In this document: in pieces, positions 41,901-49,972 of the stretch
Position numbering within the stretch: the stretch's first letter is position 1
Layout of the letters: every line of letters starts with the position of its first letter
NCBI GenBank assembly: GCA_014649355.1
Contig: BMSW01000015.1
Coordinates: 117,813 to 181,812, forward strand
Direction: 5' to 3'
Source of the DNA: Streptomyces althioticus
Lineage (GTDB): Bacteria > Actinomycetota > Actinomycetes > Streptomycetales > Streptomycetaceae
Length of the DNA stretch: 64,000 bases
Position numbers and translations under genes: made by a program
Notes under the pieces: generated by a model
What the model was told of the DNA's origin: nothing
The model's input: only the letters and a program-made list of their open reading frames with translations
The model's database searches: none

Positions 41901-43809
41901 CGCGCGGCGCGCCATCCGGGTGCGCATCGCGGGCGAGGACCACTGGGCCGCCGTCGAGGACGCGGGCCGGCTGCGGGACGCGCTGGGCACAGCGCTGCCG
42001 GTCGGCGTGCCCGAGGCGTTCACGGAGCCCGTGAAGGACCCCCTGGGCGACCTCCTCGCACGGTACGCGCGCACGCACGGCCCGTTCACGTCGGCGACGG
42101 CGGCGGCCCGCTTCGGGCTGGGCGTGGCCGTCACCGAGGGCGCCCTGCAGCGTCTCGCGGCGGCAGGCCGGGTCGTGCAGGGCGAGTTCCACCCGGCCGG
42201 GATCGGTCAGGAGTGGTGCGACGCGGCGGTGCTGCGCCGGCTGCGCCGCCGTTCCCTGGCGGCGCTGCGGCACGAGCTGGAGCCGGTGCCGCCTCCCGCG
42301 CTGGCCCAGTTCCTCCCCCAGTGGCAGCACATGGGCAAGGGCCACTCCCTGCGCGGCATCGACGGACTGCTGCGCGCCGTCGAGCAGTTGCAGGGCGCGT
42401 CCGTGCCCGCCTCCGCCCTGGAGAAGCTGGTCCTGCCGTCCCGGGTGGCGAACTACGCCCCGGCCATGCTCGACGAGCTGACCGCGTCCGGTGAGGTGAT
42501 CTGGGCGGGCGCGGGTTCCCTGCCGGGCAAGGACGGCTGGGTCTCGCTGTACCTGGCGGACGCGGCTCCGCTGCTGCTGCCTCCCCCGCATCCGCTGGAG
42601 ACGACCGCGCTGCACGAGTCGGTGCTGGCCGCCCTGTCCGGCGGCTACGGCCTGTTCTTCCGTCAGATCGCCGACCAGGTCCGCGCCACCACGCACCCCG
42701 AGGCGAGCGATGTGCAGCTGGCCGACGCGCTGTGGGACCTCGCCTGGTCCGGGCGGCTGACCAACGACACGCTGAACCCGCTGCGCGCCCTGCTCGGCTC
42801 CGGCCGCACCGCGGGGTCCACGGCCCACCGTGCCAAGCGCGCGGTGCCGCGCGGACGCTACGGCTCCCTCACGGCGGCGGCCCGCAGCGCCTCCCGCACG
42901 GGTCCGCCCACCGTCGCCGGCCGCTGGTCGCTGCTGCCCGACCGGGAGGGCGACACCACCGTCCGCGCCCACGCCCTGGCCCGCACCCTGCTGGACCGGC
43001 ACGGTGTGGTGACCCGGGGCGCCGTCGCGGCGGAGGGAGTCGAGGGCGGCTTCTCGGCGGTGTACCGGGTGCTGTCCGCCTTCGAGGAGACCGGGCAGGC
43101 CCGGCGCGGCTACGTGGTGGAGGGCCTCGGCGCCGCCCAGTTCGCGATGGACGGCGCCGTGGACCGCCTGCGCGCGGCGGCCAACGCCCGGGAGCGCGGC
43201 GAGGGGCACACGGCCCCGGACGCGCCTGCTCCGGTCGGCGGGCCGTCCGACCCGTACGGGCTCGGGCAGGGCCGGGACGACGCGTCGTACCTGCCTTCGC
43301 GGCCGGGTGAGTACGTCTCGCCGCGCGACCTCGCCGCCCAGGGCTCGCAGCCCTGGCAGAACGGCGGGGGTCCTTCGTACGACCCGTTCGCCGGACGCCG
43401 TACGGGCCCGGACCGCGGCTCCCGTGCCGTCGTGCTGGCCGCCGCCGACCCGGCCAACGCCTACGGGGCGGCCCTGGGCTGGCCGGAGCCGCCGGAGGGC
43501 GCGAGCCACAAACCGGGCCGCAAGGCGGGCTCCCTGGTGGTGCTGGTGGACGGTGAGCTGACGCTCTACATGGAGCGCGGCGGCAAGACCGTGCTGGCCT
43601 GGCCCGCCGATCCCGGCGCCGACCCGGCCGACGACCCGAGACTGCCGGTGGCCGCCGAGGCGCTCGCGAACGCCGCCCGCGCGGGCTCCCTGGGGACGGT
43701 GACCGTGGAGCGCGTCAACGGCACCCCGGCCCTGACGTCCCCGCTCGGCGCCCTCCTGGAGTCCGCGGGCTTCGTGGCCACGCCGAGAGGGCTGCGGCTG
43801 CGCGCCTGA
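38956..43809 (+). CDS. lhr: ATP-dependent helicase Lhr
   Basis: Lhr is a very large superfamily 2 DNA helicase (1,617 residues here). The N-terminal helicase core shows Q-motif FSAPTAAQAGAW, Walker A APTGSGKT, motif Ia VSPLKALAVD, DEVH box LDEVHAVAG, motif III GLSATVRP, motif V VVATSSLELGIDMG and motif VI QRVGRAGHQVG. Winged-helix and beta domains follow to about residue 850, and the remaining C-terminal half forms the Lhr-CTD. ATG 38956 begins MVSDPRRALDGFSPATRGWFTG. A Nei-type glycosylase gene starts 33 bp after the stop; the lhr-nei pairing is common in actinobacteria and suggests a shared repair role, with mitomycin C-type damage the likely target. Confidence 0.96.
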   Translation: MVSDPRRALDGFSPATRGWFTGAFSAPTAAQAGAWQAIGAGSDVLVVAPTGSGKTLAAFLAALDQLASTPPPADPKKRCRVLYVSPLKALAVDVERNLRSPLTGIRQEAVRLGMPEPEVKVGIRSGDTPPAERRALATRPPDILITTPESLFLMLTSATRDALAGVETVILDEVHAVAGTKRGAHLALSLERLDELLPKPARRIGLSATVRPVDEVARFLSPRRKTEIVQPESGKEFDLSVVVPVEDLGELGGSPVSESSEGAEKPSIWPHVEERIADLVQSHRSTIVFANSRRLAERLCNRLNEIAYERATGEPLEEHHSPAELMGGSGSAQGAPAVIARAHHGSVSKEQRAQVEEDLKAGRLPAVVATSSLELGIDMGAVDLVVQVESPPSVASGLQRVGRAGHQVGAVSTGVVFPKYRGDLVQAAVVTERMRTGEIEALRVPSNPLDVLAQQVVAMTAMDTWQFDDLLAVVRRAAPFASLPESAFTSVLDMLAGRYPSDAFAELRPRVVWDRVTGEITGRPGAQRLAVTSGGTIPDRGLFGVFLAGADPKKGGGRVGELDEEMVYESRVGDVFTLGTSSWRIEDITRDRVLVSPAPGVPGRLPFWKGDQLGRPLELGRALGAFLREVGSLADEDARLRLLAAGLDAWAADNVLSYLREQREACGHIPDDRTIVVERFRDELGDWRVVVHSPFGAQVHAPWALALGARLSERYGMDAQVMHADDGIVLRLPDADLMGLDLLDQEPSKAGAEYDADQAPVGAADVVFDKGEVDQVVTDQVGGSALFASRFRECAARALLLPRRNPGRRTPLWQQRQRASQLLQVAGEFGSFPIVLEAVRECLQDVFDVPGLVELMGDLESRKVRLVEVTTPEPSPFARSLLFGYVAQFLYEGDSPLAERRAAALSLDSRLLAELLGQAELRELLDAEVLTELERELQWLTEDRRAKDAESVADLLRLLGPLTEAELAERGAEPQWARELASARRAIRVRIAGEDHWAAVEDAGRLRDALGTALPVGVPEAFTEPVKDPLGDLLARYARTHGPFTSATAAARFGLGVAVTEGALQRLAAAGRVVQGEFHPAGIGQEWCDAAVLRRLRRRSLAALRHELEPVPPPALAQFLPQWQHMGKGHSLRGIDGLLRAVEQLQGASVPASALEKLVLPSRVANYAPAMLDELTASGEVIWAGAGSLPGKDGWVSLYLADAAPLLLPPPHPLETTALHESVLAALSGGYGLFFRQIADQVRATTHPEASDVQLADALWDLAWSGRLTNDTLNPLRALLGSGRTAGSTAHRAKRAVPRGRYGSLTAAARSASRTGPPTVAGRWSLLPDREGDTTVRAHALARTLLDRHGVVTRGAVAAEGVEGGFSAVYRVLSAFEETGQARRGYVVEGLGAAQFAMDGAVDRLRAAANARERGEGHTAPDAPAPVGGPSDPYGLGQGRDDASYLPSRPGEYVSPRDLAAQGSQPWQNGGGPSYDPFAGRRTGPDRGSRAVVLAAADPANAYGAALGWPEPPEGASHKPGRKAGSLVVLVDGELTLYMERGGKTVLAWPADPGADPADDPRLPVAAEALANAARAGSLGTVTVERVNGTPALTSPLGALLESAGFVATPRGLRLRA

Positions 43810-43842
43810 CCGTCTACGGGCCGGTCGTGTCACCCTTGACGC

Positions 43843-44676
43843 ATGCCCGAAGGAGACACGGTCTGGCAGGCCGCGCGACGGCTGCACGAGGCCCTCGCGG
43901 GCAGGGTCCTGGTCCGCAGCGATCTGCGCGTGCCCCGCTTCGCCACGTCCGACCTCACCGGACGCTCGGTGCTGGACGTCACGGCGCGCGGCAAGCACCT
44001 GCTGACCCGGATCGAGGGCGGCCTGACCCTGCACTCGCATCTGCGGATGGACGGCTCGTGGCGGATCTTCGCGCCCGGGCAGCGCTGGAACGGCGGCCCG
44101 GAACACCAGATCCGCGCCGTCCTCGCCAACGCCGAACGCACGGCCGTCGGCTACCGGCTCCCCGTGCTGGAGCTGATCCGCACCGAGGACGAGGAGGACC
44201 GGGCGGTCGGACACCTCGGCCCCGACCTGCTGGGCCCCGACTGGGACGCCGACATCGCCCTCGCCAACCTCGGCAAGGACCCCGACCGCGAACTCGGCGA
44301 CGCCCTGCTGGACCAGCGGAACCTCGCGGGCATCGGCAACGTGTTCAAGAGCGAGCTGTGCTTCCTGCTCAACGTCACGCCCTGGCTGCCCGTCGGCGAG
44401 CTGCCGGCCGACCGGATGGCGAGCCTCCCGGAGCTGGCCAGGAAGCTGCTGGAGTTCAACCGCGACCGCCCGATCCGCAACACCACGGGCCGACGCGGCC
44501 AGGACCTCTACGTGTACGGCCGCGCCCGCCGCCCCTGTCTGCGCTGCGGCACGCCGGTCCGGGTGGCCGAGCAGGGCGACGGCTCACGCGAACGCCCCAC
44601 GTACTGGTGCCCCGTCTGCCAGCCGGGACCCGCCCCCGATCCCGCGCCGCGAGCCCGCAGGGGCCCTGCCCGGTAG
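43843..44676 (+). CDS. nei: Fpg/Nei-family DNA glycosylase (Nei2 type)
   Basis: This is a base-excision repair glycosylase/AP lyase for oxidised bases. The 277-residue protein starts MPEGDTVWQAARRLHEAL, so after Met removal Pro becomes the catalytic N-terminus and Glu3 the second active residue. The H2TH domain includes DALLDQRNLAGIGNVFKSELCFLL. The zinc finger is made by CLRCGTPV and YWCPVC near the C-terminus. ATG 43843 has GAAGG-like context and must be the start because Pro2 is essential. It is 33 bp downstream of lhr and probably in one operon. Confidence 0.95.
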   Translation: MPEGDTVWQAARRLHEALAGRVLVRSDLRVPRFATSDLTGRSVLDVTARGKHLLTRIEGGLTLHSHLRMDGSWRIFAPGQRWNGGPEHQIRAVLANAERTAVGYRLPVLELIRTEDEEDRAVGHLGPDLLGPDWDADIALANLGKDPDRELGDALLDQRNLAGIGNVFKSELCFLLNVTPWLPVGELPADRMASLPELARKLLEFNRDRPIRNTTGRRGQDLYVYGRARRPCLRCGTPVRVAEQGDGSRERPTYWCPVCQPGPAPDPAPRARRGPAR

Positions 44677-44699
44677 CCGGCACGGCCGCCCCGAGGACG

Positions 44700-44978
44700 T
44701 CACTCCGCCCCGGGCTCACGGGCGGCCCGCCAGGCCCGCCGCCAGCGTCCTGCGGCGAGCGCCCCGTCCGCCCGCGCCTTGGGCAGACAGTGCACCGGCA
44801 GCACGCTCAGTCCCCATCCGCCGGCCGCGACCGCACCCTCCAGGGCGCCGGCGTCGGGCGCGAACAGCAGCCGTGCCGCCGCCCACCACCACAGGACGGT
44901 GAACGCCACGCAGGCGGCCCACCGGCACACCAGGGGCCCGTTCCTCCACGCAAGGGCTGCGCCCCGCGGCCGGGTCAC
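44700..44978 (-). CDS. Small membrane protein coupled to dps
   Basis: The 92-residue protein has one clear membrane segment (VCRWAACVAFTVLWWWAAARLLF), a second weaker one (AVAAGGWGLSVLPVHCL) and an Arg/Ala-rich C-terminus. GTG 44978 overlaps the stop codon of the upstream Dps gene (GTGA), which argues for real, coupled translation. I do not recognise the family. The Cys in LPVHCLPK and the Trp-rich TM are notable. Confidence 0.7.
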   Translation of the reverse strand: MTRPRGAALAWRNGPLVCRWAACVAFTVLWWWAAARLLFAPDAGALEGAVAAGGWGLSVLPVHCLPKARADGALAAGRWRRAWRAAREPGAE

Positions 44979-45445
44979 CCGTTCGCGGCCTGGAACATCC
45001 AGTGGTGCTTCTCGAGGTCCGCGGTGATGGTGATGATGATGTCCTGGGTCACCGGGTCGGGCTCCTCGGTCGCCGCGATCCGCTCCCGCATACGGGCGAT
45101 GACCGCGCCCAGCGCGTCCACCAGCGCGCTCACCGCCGCCGCGTCGTCGACCCAGCCTTCGGGCGTGACGCCGATGCCGCTGCCGACGGCCACGGTCGCG
45201 GCCCGCCCGTCGGGCGAGACGCCCAGCGCCGCGGCGCGCTCGGCCACGGTGTCGGAGTGACCGCGTGCGGTGGTCACGACCTCGTCGAGCTGGAGATGGA
45301 CGGAGCGGAAGCGCGGTCCGACCACGTTCCAGTGGATCTGCTTGGCCACCAGGGACAGGTCGACGAGATCGACCAGGGCGCCCTGCAGTGCCTCAGAAAC
45401 GGTCTTCAGGTTCTCGTCGGACAACGGGCTCTTCACGACGTACAT
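44975..45445 (-). CDS. dps: Dps-family ferritin-like protein
   Basis: Dps proteins form dodecameric shells that oxidise and store iron and shield DNA. The 156-residue protein carries the ferroxidase ligands in KQIHWNVVGPRFRSVHLQLDEVVTTARGHSDTVAER and a C-terminal TADLEKHHWMFQAANG. ATG 45445 has GGAGG at 5 nt; the open frame extends upstream with unrelated Gly/Arg-rich sequence. There are no long DNA-binding tails. In position it matches one of the three S. coelicolor Dps proteins. It is followed by a coupled small membrane-protein gene and preceded by the clgR terminator. Confidence 0.94.
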   Translation of the reverse strand: MYVVKSPLSDENLKTVSEALQGALVDLVDLSLVAKQIHWNVVGPRFRSVHLQLDEVVTTARGHSDTVAERAAALGVSPDGRAATVAVGSGIGVTPEGWVDDAAAVSALVDALGAVIARMRERIAATEEPDPVTQDIIITITADLEKHHWMFQAANG

Positions 45446-45552
45446 CCGCACCTCCGTGGCTGTTCCCCCGCCTCCGTCTCCACGATGACGGCCTGCCGCC
45501 GCACCGGCAAACGCAGCCCCGCCCCGCTCCCCCACGTCTCTCCGGGCATGCG

Positions 45553-45603
45553 AAAACCCCGGCGGCACCCCTCCGGAAGCTTCCGGAGGAGCCCTCACCG
45601 GGG
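45553..45603 (-). terminator. clgR terminator
   Basis: On the minus strand, a 20-bp perfect palindrome (45570-45589) nested inside a CCCCGG/CCGGGG stem (45557-45562 with 45598-45603) is followed by TTTT (45553-45556). This is one of the few hairpins here with a U-run. It ends the clgR transcript before dps. Confidence 0.82.
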
Positions 45604-45647
45604 CATCTCACACCTTCGTCACACCGCGCGGGCGCCGGACACCGGGC

Positions 45648-46028
45648 TCAGGCGGCGACGACGTCCACCGCCTCGGCGGGCGCCTTGATGGTCACCCGTT
45701 CCGGTGGCACACCGGTCACCGACACGGAACCCAGCATCGGTCGAACCGGCGTGGGTACGGGCTCGCTGGGGGTCGCTGCAGCAGACTGGGCCAGCTCGGC
45801 GAGAGCGAGTTCGTCGCTCACCTCCCGCATGAGCTCGGACATCCGTACGTCCAACGCGTCGCAGATCGCGGAGAGCAGCTCGGAGGAAGCCTCCTTCTGC
45901 CCCCGCTCCACCTCGGAGAGATAGCCGAGTGAGACTCGGGCGGACGAGGAGACTTCGCGCAGAGTACGGCCCTGGCGCTGGCGCTGCCGACGCAGCACGT
46001 CACCCAGCAGGCGACGGAGCAGAATCAT
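45648..46028 (-). CDS. clgR: XRE-family regulator ClgR
   Basis: ClgR activates clp protease and other proteostasis genes in actinobacteria. The 126-residue protein starts MILLRRLLGDVLRRQRQRQGRTLREVSSSARVSLGYLSEVERGQKEASSELLSAICDALDV, a lambda-repressor-type helix-turn-helix. An Ala/Pro-rich tail ends in VDVVAA; the Ala-Ala end could be a Clp degradation signal, as reported for ClgR. ATG 46028 is used; an upstream extension lacks support. The pgsA-cinA-clgR order matches that in mycobacteria (pgsA3-clgR), which supports the name. Confidence 0.87.
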   Translation of the reverse strand: MILLRRLLGDVLRRQRQRQGRTLREVSSSARVSLGYLSEVERGQKEASSELLSAICDALDVRMSELMREVSDELALAELAQSAAATPSEPVPTPVRPMLGSVSVTGVPPERVTIKAPAEAVDVVAA

Positions 46029-46137
46029 CGGTGGCTCCCTCCTCGGACCGCGTAGCCGCATCCTTCTCGCCCCACCGTACCGCCTCGCGCCGCGGCCGTG
46101 CGGGGAGCGATGTCGTGTTCACTCTGGGCTGCAAACA

Positions 46138-46683
46138 TCAAAACCCCCCGTTCCGTTCCGTATCCTGTGCCCGCTCGTTCCCGGTCTGTTCGCCCGCAAG
46201 CTCCGCGAGGAGCAGTGCGAGTACGCTCCGTACACTCTCCATACGAATTTCCGCGCGGTCGCCGTTCAACCGCAGATGGCGCACTTTTCCGCCAGAGGCG
46301 GAACGGTCACCCTCTGCGAAGGGGCCGTCCACGGCCACGTACACCGTGCCGACGGCCTGTCCGTCCTGGGGGTCGGGGCCGGCCACCCCGGTGGTGGCGA
46401 TGCCCCAGTCGGCGCCGAGCGCCGTGCGCACCCCGGCCGCCATCTGGGCCGCCACCTGCGGATCCACCGCTCCGCGCTCGGCCAGCAGAGTGGCGTCCAC
46501 GCCCAGCAGCCGGTGCTTGAGCTCCGTGGCGTAGGCCGTCACGGAGCCTCTGAAAACCTTGGACGCCCCGGGGACGGAGGTGATCTCCGCCGCCACCAGG
46601 CCACCGGTCAGCGACTCGGCGACCGCGAGCGTCCCGCCGTTCACGGTGAGTAGTCGCACCACCTCGGTGGCCGTTGAACTCAC
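46138..46683 (-). CDS. CinA C-terminal-domain protein (nicotinamide-nucleotide amidohydrolase)
   Basis: The 181-residue stand-alone CinA/PncC domain deamidates nicotinamide mononucleotide in characterised members. Signatures are TLAVAESLTGGLVAAEITSVPGASKVFRGSVTAYATELK, WGIATTGVAGPDPQDGQAVGTVYVAV and the R-x-(6) motif HLRLNGDRAEIR. GTG 46683 overlaps the pgsA stop (GTGA). The N-terminal MoCF domain of full-length CinA is absent. It lies in a coupled rimO-pgsA-cinA run followed after 109 bp by clgR. Confidence 0.93.
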   Translation of the reverse strand: MSSTATEVVRLLTVNGGTLAVAESLTGGLVAAEITSVPGASKVFRGSVTAYATELKHRLLGVDATLLAERGAVDPQVAAQMAAGVRTALGADWGIATTGVAGPDPQDGQAVGTVYVAVDGPFAEGDRSASGGKVRHLRLNGDRAEIRMESVRSVLALLLAELAGEQTGNERAQDTERNGGF

Positions 46684-47564
46684 TCTTCCGTCTCCTCCAA
46701 CGCGGCCTTGCGCTCGGCGATTCCCTGCCTGCGCAGCACAATGGCCTGTTTCACATAGTCGAGTCCGGTCGCCACGGTCAGCACCACCGCCGCGGCCATC
46801 ACCCACCACCGCAGCGTCGCCAGCCACCCGGTCAGTGCCAGCACGTACATGCCGACGGCCACGCCCTGGGTGAGGGTCTTGAGCTTGCCGCCCCGGCTGG
46901 CGGGGATGACCCCGTAACGGATGACGAGGAAACGCAGCAGGGTGATCCCCAGTTCCCGGCCGAGGATCACGCCCGTGACCCACCACGGCAGGTCGCCCAG
47001 CGCGGACAGACAGATCAGCGCCGCGCCCATGATGGCCTTGTCGGCGATGGGGTCGGCGATCTTCCCGAAGTCGGTGACCAGGTTGTAGGTGCGCGCCAGA
47101 TGACCGTCGAACAGGTCGGTGATCATGGCGATGGCGAAGGCCGCCCAGGCCAGCGAGCGCCAGGCCGGGTCGTAGCCGCCGTCGGCCAGCATCAGCATGA
47201 CGAACGCCGGTACCAGCAGCAGCCGGAGCATGGTCAGCAGGTTGGCGATGTTCCAGACGCTGGCCTGGTCGACGGCGGCCGCCGCGATCTTCCCGCCGCG
47301 CGGGGCGCGTGTGGAGCCCTGCGCCACGGCGGTCCCGGCGCCCTCCTGAGAGGGCTGCGGTGAGGAAGGGGCCGCCGGGAGGACCTCCTCGGGGACAGGC
47401 GCTGCACGCCGTGCCCTCCCGCCCCCCGAGTCGCCCGGAGCCGTGTCCCTGGCCTCCCGTGCGAGCGCGCGGCCGGCCGCCGGTGTCAGGCCCCCGGACG
47501 CGGGGCCCTTCGCCCTCCTCGCGCCGGAGGGGCCGCCTGCCGCCGATGCCGGGACACCCGTCAT
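46680..47564 (-). CDS. pgsA: CDP-alcohol phosphatidyltransferase (PgsA type)
   Basis: This enzyme makes phosphatidylglycerol-phosphate, the precursor of PG and cardiolipin, from CDP-diacylglycerol. The CDP-alcohol motif D-G-x2-A-R-x8-G-x3-D-x3-D is present as DGHLAR...GKIADPIADK at about residue 150. Six or so membrane segments follow from WNIANLLTMLRLLLVPAFVMLML. The first 95 residues are Ala/Gly/Pro-rich and have no counterpart in the family core (about 190 residues), so an internal start is possible. However, ATG 47564 overlaps the rimO stop (ATGA), which favours it. The gene is coupled to cinA downstream. Confidence 0.93.
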   Translation of the reverse strand: MTGVPASAAGGPSGARRAKGPASGGLTPAAGRALAREARDTAPGDSGGGRARRAAPVPEEVLPAAPSSPQPSQEGAGTAVAQGSTRAPRGGKIAAAAVDQASVWNIANLLTMLRLLLVPAFVMLMLADGGYDPAWRSLAWAAFAIAMITDLFDGHLARTYNLVTDFGKIADPIADKAIMGAALICLSALGDLPWWVTGVILGRELGITLLRFLVIRYGVIPASRGGKLKTLTQGVAVGMYVLALTGWLATLRWWVMAAAVVLTVATGLDYVKQAIVLRRQGIAERKAALEETEE

Positions 47565-49036
47565 CTGCCCGCCTCCTCGGTGCGCGCGGGCGAGCCCTCG
47601 AAGAGCGGCTCGGCCACCAGGTCGACACCCTCCGTGCCGACCACCTTCGCCTCGACCATACGGCCGACCGTCAGTCCCTCGCCGCTCGTGAGCAGCACCT
47701 GGCCGTCCGTCTCGGGGGCCTGGTGCGCGGCACGGCCGTACACGCCCTCCTCCTCGTCGACGGACTCCACCAGGACGTGCACGGTCTCACCGACCCGCTC
47801 CTCGGCGCGCTGCGAGACGAGTTCCTCGGCGAGCCGGGAGACGCGGGCCAGCCGCTCGGCGACCACGTCCTCGTCCAGCTTGCCGTCGTAGCCGGCGGCC
47901 TCGGTGCCCTCCTCGTCGGAGTAGCCGAACACGCCGATGGCGTCGAGCCGGGCGTGGTTGAGGAACCGCTCCAGCTCGGCGAGGTCGGCGGCGGACTCGC
48001 CGGGGAAGCCGACGATGAAGTTGGACCGCACGCCGGCCTGGGGCGCCTTGCTCCGGATGGTGTCGAGCAGCTCCAGGAAGCGGTCGGTGTCGCCGAAGCG
48101 GCGCATGGCGCGCAGCACGTCGGGCGCGGAGTGCTGGAAGGACAGGTCGAAGTAGGGGGCGACCTTGGGGGTGGAGGTCAGCACGTCGATCAGGCCGGGG
48201 CGCATCTCGGCCGGCTGGAGGTAGCTGACGCGCACCCGCTCCAGGCCGTCGACCTCGGCGAGTTCGGGCAGCAGGGACTCCAGCAGGCGGATGTCGCCGA
48301 GGTCCTTGCCGTAGGAGGTGTTGTTCTCGGAGACCAGCATGATCTCCTTCACGCCCTGCTCGGCCAGCCACCGCGTCTCGTTGAGGACGTCGCTGGGGCG
48401 GCGGGAGATGAACGAGCCGCGGAAGGAGGGGATGGCGCAGAAGGAGCAGCGCCGGTCGCAGCCGGAGGCCAGCTTCACGGAGGCGACCGGGGAGCCGTCC
48501 AGGCGGCGGCGCAGGGGCGCACGGGGGCCCGAGGCGGGGGCGAGGCCGTCGGGCAGGTCGACCGGGCCGTGCCCGGGGAGCGCGACGGCGGCGGCGGAGT
48601 CCTGCCGCTCGGCCGGGCTGATGGGCAGCAGCTTGCGCCGGTCGCGCGGGGTGTGGGCGGCGTGGATGCCGCCGTTCAGGATGGTCTGCAGGCGGTCGGA
48701 GATGTCCGCGTAGTCGTCGAAGCCGAGCACGCCGTCGGCCTCGGGAAGGGCTTCGGCGAGCTCCTTGCCGTACCGCTCGGCCATGCAGCCCACGGCGACG
48801 ACCGCCTGGGTTCTCCCGTGTCCCTTGAGGTCGTTGGCCTCCAGGAGGGCGTCGACGGAGTCCTTCTTGGCGGCCTCGACGAAGCCACAGGTGTTGACGA
48901 CGGCGACGTCCGCTTCCTCGGCGTCCTCGACGAGCTTCCAGCCGTCCGCCTCCAAACGGCCTGCGAGCTCCTCCGAGTCCACCTCGTTACGGGCGCAGCC
49001 AAGGGTGACCAGTGCGACGGTACGGCGTTCAGGCAT
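47561..49036 (-). CDS. rimO: Ribosomal protein S12 methylthiotransferase RimO
   Basis: RimO is a radical SAM enzyme that methylthiolates an Asp of ribosomal protein S12. The 491-residue protein has the UPF0004 domain (VTLGCARNEVDSEELAGRL, NTCGFVEAAK, VGCMAERYG), the radical SAM motif SGCDRRCSFC at about residue 195, and a TRAM domain (VGETVHVLVESVDEEEGVYGRAAHQAPETDG). The sequence distinguishes it from MiaB in the same window (LGCARNxxD instead of YGCQMN). ATG 49036 is followed by PERRTVALVTLGC; longer starts add unrelated residues. The stop overlaps the pgsA start. Confidence 0.95.
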   Translation of the reverse strand: MPERRTVALVTLGCARNEVDSEELAGRLEADGWKLVEDAEEADVAVVNTCGFVEAAKKDSVDALLEANDLKGHGRTQAVVAVGCMAERYGKELAEALPEADGVLGFDDYADISDRLQTILNGGIHAAHTPRDRRKLLPISPAERQDSAAAVALPGHGPVDLPDGLAPASGPRAPLRRRLDGSPVASVKLASGCDRRCSFCAIPSFRGSFISRRPSDVLNETRWLAEQGVKEIMLVSENNTSYGKDLGDIRLLESLLPELAEVDGLERVRVSYLQPAEMRPGLIDVLTSTPKVAPYFDLSFQHSAPDVLRAMRRFGDTDRFLELLDTIRSKAPQAGVRSNFIVGFPGESAADLAELERFLNHARLDAIGVFGYSDEEGTEAAGYDGKLDEDVVAERLARVSRLAEELVSQRAEERVGETVHVLVESVDEEEGVYGRAAHQAPETDGQVLLTSGEGLTVGRMVEAKVVGTEGVDLVAEPLFEGSPARTEEAGR

Positions 49037-49129
49037 GGGCTCAAGACTACTTCGTCCCGGCGACGCCCCACGTCGACGGGGTTGGCCGGACCCGGCCAAC
49101 CCCGTATTGATCGCGTTCCCCGGAGCCGG

Positions 49130-49972
49130 TCACCCGGCCTGGGGGTCGCCCTTGGTGTAGGTGAGGCGCTCCACGGCGCCCGGCTGCCAGTCGTCCTCGA
49201 TCTTCTTGCCGTTCACGAACAGGTCGAGGGCGCCCGCGTCGCCGAGGACCAGGTCGATCTTGGAGTTGTCCTGGAAGGTCTTGTCCTCGCCCTTCTTGAG
49301 CAGCTCGGCGAAGAGGACCTTGCCGTTGTGGTCCTTGGCGGAGATCCAGCTGGGTCCGTCGGCGGCGACGACCTTGACGGTCACCTTGTCCTGCGGGGCC
49401 GCGGCGATGGCGCTGTCCGACGGATCCGGCGCGGGCACGACGGGCTTGGCGGTCTTGGTGGTGGGGCTGGGCGTGGGCGACGCGCTCGGCTCGGTGTCGC
49501 CGGCGACGTTCGCCCCGCCCTCGTCGTCACCGTTGACCATGGTGAAGCCGACGAAGCCGATCACGACCACGATCGCGGCGACCATCGCGGCGGTCCAGTT
49601 GGGTCCGCGCCGCTCCGGACGGATGCGCTCCGCCTCGAAGAGGGGCGCGGCCGGGGTGGGCGCCGGGCGTCCGCCGCCGTTCTGCGACTCGTACTGGGCG
49701 AGCAGCGGGGCGGGATCCAGCTTGACGAACTTGGCCAGCGTGCGGATGTGCCCGCGCGCGTACACGTCCCCGCCGCAGGGGGCGAAGTCGTCCCGCTCGA
49801 TGGCGTGGACGATGCCGATGCGGACGCGGGTGGCGGTACTGACGTCGTCGACGGTGAGCCCGGCGGCGATGCGCGCCTGCTGCAGCGCACGGCCGACCGA
49901 GACGGAAGGGCGGTCTTCCTCGGAAACGTCTTCGAACGGACGCTCGTCTTCAGGGGAGTTGCCGATGGACAC
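49130..49972 (-). CDS. RodZ-like helix-turn-helix membrane protein
   Basis: The 280-residue protein has a cytoplasmic N-terminal HTH of the RodZ type (SVGRALQQARIAAGLTVDDVSTATRVRIGIVHAIERDDF, then CGGDVYARGHIRTLAKFVKLDP) and one membrane segment (AAMVAAIVVVIGFVGFTMV) at about residue 135. A Ser/Thr/Pro linker is followed by an extracellular DUF4115 domain (KVTVKVVAADGPSWISAKD, then DLFVNGKKIEDDWQPG). RodZ links MreB to the wall machinery; in Streptomyces the HTH may do something else. ATG 49972 begins MSIGNSPEDERPFED. The gene lies between ftsK and rimO on the same strand. Confidence 0.9.
   Translation of the reverse strand: MSIGNSPEDERPFEDVSEEDRPSVSVGRALQQARIAAGLTVDDVSTATRVRIGIVHAIERDDFAPCGGDVYARGHIRTLAKFVKLDPAPLLAQYESQNGGGRPAPTPAAPLFEAERIRPERRGPNWTAAMVAAIVVVIGFVGFTMVNGDDEGGANVAGDTEPSASPTPSPTTKTAKPVVPAPDPSDSAIAAAPQDKVTVKVVAADGPSWISAKDHNGKVLFAELLKKGEDKTFQDNSKIDLVLGDAGALDLFVNGKKIEDDWQPGAVERLTYTKGDPQAG

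Noticed and set aside
39715..44214. A 1,499-codon open frame on the minus strand, antisense to lhr and nei
   Set aside because: It is the mirror of high-GC codon bias in lhr. It is rich in Gly, Arg, Gln and Val without domain signatures, and it has no ribosome-binding site. lhr matches a full helicase family.
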